Assembly (NCBI GenBank): GCA_023252315.1
Contig: JAJPEB010000088.1
Coordinates: 1-5,779 of the forward strand
Length of the DNA: 5,779 nt
Direction of reading: 5' to 3'
From: Candidatus Woesearchaeota archaeon
GTDB taxonomy: Archaea; Nanobdellota; Nanobdellia; Woesearchaeales; UBA525
Under the pieces are notes generated by a model that worked only from the letters and a program-made list of their open reading frames with translations, had not been told where the DNA came from and did not search any database. This document shows, piece after piece, positions 5,022-5,779 of the stretch (position 1 is the stretch's first letter; each line of letters opens with the position of its first letter). The position numbers were made by a program, and so were the translations under genes.

Positions 5022-5633
5022 CTACCTGCTCGCGTCGGCCTGGCGCTCCATCTCGAGCTTCTTCGAGATGATCGCCGACTGCTGGTTGAACTGGTACGCG
5101 AGCACGATCTCGTCCGCGAGCGTGGCCGCGGCCGCGCGCTTGCCGTTGAACGACTTCTGGTACGAGGACTGGACCATGAGCTTGAGCACGTGGTCGACCC
5201 TGCGCTGGGGCGCCATCTCGACCGCCTTCGGGTAGCGCGCGCCGCCGTACTCGATCGTGATCGTCTCCTCGCGGGGCGCGCCGTTCTCGACCGCCTTCAC
5301 GAGGACCTCGACAGGGTTCGCCTTCGTCTTCTTCTCGACGATCTCGAGCGCGTCCTCGACGATGCCGTACGTCATCTGCGCCTTGCCCGTGATGTGGCCG
5401 CTCGTCACCTTGTGCTTCTTGCTGCGGTGGCCCGGGACCATCATCTTGTTGATGAGGCGCTCGACGATGTTCGTCCTGCTCTTGTGGAAGCGCTGGCCCG
5501 CGTAGCGCGCGCCGGTCTTGGGCACGAGGACAGGAGAGATGCTCACGTAGCGCTGCAGCCCGGGGTCCTCGACCTTGATTCCCTCGGTGGACCACCTGTT
5601 GAAGACCTTGATCGCGGACGCATTCGTGGACAT
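5022..5633 (-). CDS. rps7: Small-subunit ribosomal protein uS7, archaeal type
   Basis: The product is 203 residues, in the archaeal length range. uS7 binds the 3' domain of 16S rRNA, organises the head of the small subunit and lies near the exit-site tRNA. Recognisable blocks are FHKSRTNIVERLINKMM (49-65), EIVEKKTKANPVEVLVKAVE (97-116), NGAPREETITIEYGGARYP (117-135), VEMAPQRRVDHVL (138-150), LADEIVLAY (172-180) and a C-terminus of the archaeal SAIISKKLEMERQADASR form. In most archaea rps7 follows rps12 and precedes EF-2 in the str operon. Here neither is adjacent: lspA follows, and no rps12 end is visible in the 146 bases upstream. A TATA box at the leaderless distance suggests that it has its own promoter. 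Confidence 0.97.
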   Translation of the reverse strand: MSTNASAIKVFNRWSTEGIKVEDPGLQRYVSISPVLVPKTGARYAGQRFHKSRTNIVERLINKMMVPGHRSKKHKVTSGHITGKAQMTYGIVEDALEIVEKKTKANPVEVLVKAVENGAPREETITIEYGGARYPKAVEMAPQRRVDHVLKLMVQSSYQKSFNGKRAAAATLADEIVLAYQFNQQSAIISKKLEMERQADASR

Positions 5634-5655
5634 GCGCCTGCGGATTCCTAAGGTG

Positions 5656-5663
5656 TTTATAAG
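5656..5663 (-). promoter_or_regulatory. TATA box and BRE-like element of rps7
   Basis: The minus strand reads CTTATAAA, centred 26.5 bases before the ATG at 5633. Just upstream is the purine-rich CGAAATC, which resembles an archaeal B recognition element. This is the most consensus-like promoter in the window and predicts leaderless, probably strong, transcription of rps7. Confidence 0.8.
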
Positions 5664-5779
5664 GATTTCGAAGGGTGATGGAATTGCTTCGCTTCCCGCT
5701 TTCCTCGTTCAGTGCTTGTCTGCTCGGATGCTGTCCTGGAGTCCGACAGGAGAGTTGCCGATTATTGCAGCGACTCGAC
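5664..5779. other. Right-edge stretch without a supported gene, containing two hairpins
   Basis: This stretch is less GC-rich than the genes. Two close hairpins are present: CTGTC 5731-5735 with GACAG 5745-5749 (or TCCTG 5734-5738 with CAGGA 5747-5751), and GAGTTGC 5752-5758 with GCGACTC 5770-5776, which has one G-T pair. They may belong to the 3' end of a gene beyond the edge. On the minus strand a frame entering from the edge stops at 5709 and contains a short segment loosely like the dodecin family (see findings). Confidence 0.4.

Noticed and set aside
4620..5651. A 343-codon plus-strand open frame opposite lspA and rps7
   Set aside because: Both minus-strand genes are unmistakable, and this frame consists of charged low-complexity shadow sequence crossing the lspA promoter.
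5678..5779. Plus-strand frame with an ATG at 5678 open to the right edge
   Set aside because: The ATG is about 19 bases from the TATA box, not 26-27; codon use does not match the genes here, and the peptide shows no recognisable family. An open frame of 34 codons is unremarkable.

Overview
The window looks like part of an archaeal chromosome with a strongly GC-rich coding style: nearly all third codon positions are G or C. The evidence for Archaea is an archaeal-type translation factor aIF1A, an archaeal/eukaryote-type ribosomal protein uS7, and TATA boxes at a fixed distance in front of four start codons. I cannot name the lineage from this sequence. Genes of bacterial flavour (LspA, RDD) among archaeal information genes, and a uS7 gene outside the usual str operon, would fit a poorly characterised lineage such as a DPANN archaeon, but that is inference.

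Layout, left to right. Positions 1-173 hold several hairpins, possibly the last 42 codons of an unidentified upstream gene, and a Shine-Dalgarno motif. Positions 174-2111 (+) encode a 645-residue fusion of an APC-superfamily amino acid permease with a C-terminal SAM-dependent methyltransferase. Positions 2112-2394 form the convergent intergenic region. It is less GC-rich than the genes, has a pyrimidine-rich tract, and carries an array of six close-set hairpins, two of which are near-copies that differ by a compensating base-pair change. Positions 2395-3834 (-) hold a two-gene unit, an RDD membrane protein followed by the membrane protease SppA. A divergent promoter region (3835-3925) separates it from aIF1A (+, 3926-4273). 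Convergent to aIF1A is lspA (-, 4361-4915), then rps7 (-, 5022-5633), then a 146-base right edge with hairpins and no gene I can support.

How the genes may work together. SppA and LspA are both membrane enzymes of signal-peptide handling: LspA cleaves prolipoprotein signal peptides and SppA degrades released signal peptides. The RDD protein is co-transcribed with sppA. The nearby translation genes (aIF1A, uS7) suggest a compact housekeeping neighbourhood. Four predicted promoters (rps7, lspA, RDD, aIF1A) have a TATA-like box centred 26-27 bases before the start codon, which predicts leaderless mRNAs. The permease-methyltransferase gene lacks such a box and has a Shine-Dalgarno motif instead, so it may be an internal operon gene.

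The items most worth following are the permease-methyltransferase fusion, the covarying hairpin array between the convergent genes, and a complete LspA in an archaeal context. I saw no tRNA or rRNA gene, CRISPR array or insertion sequence.
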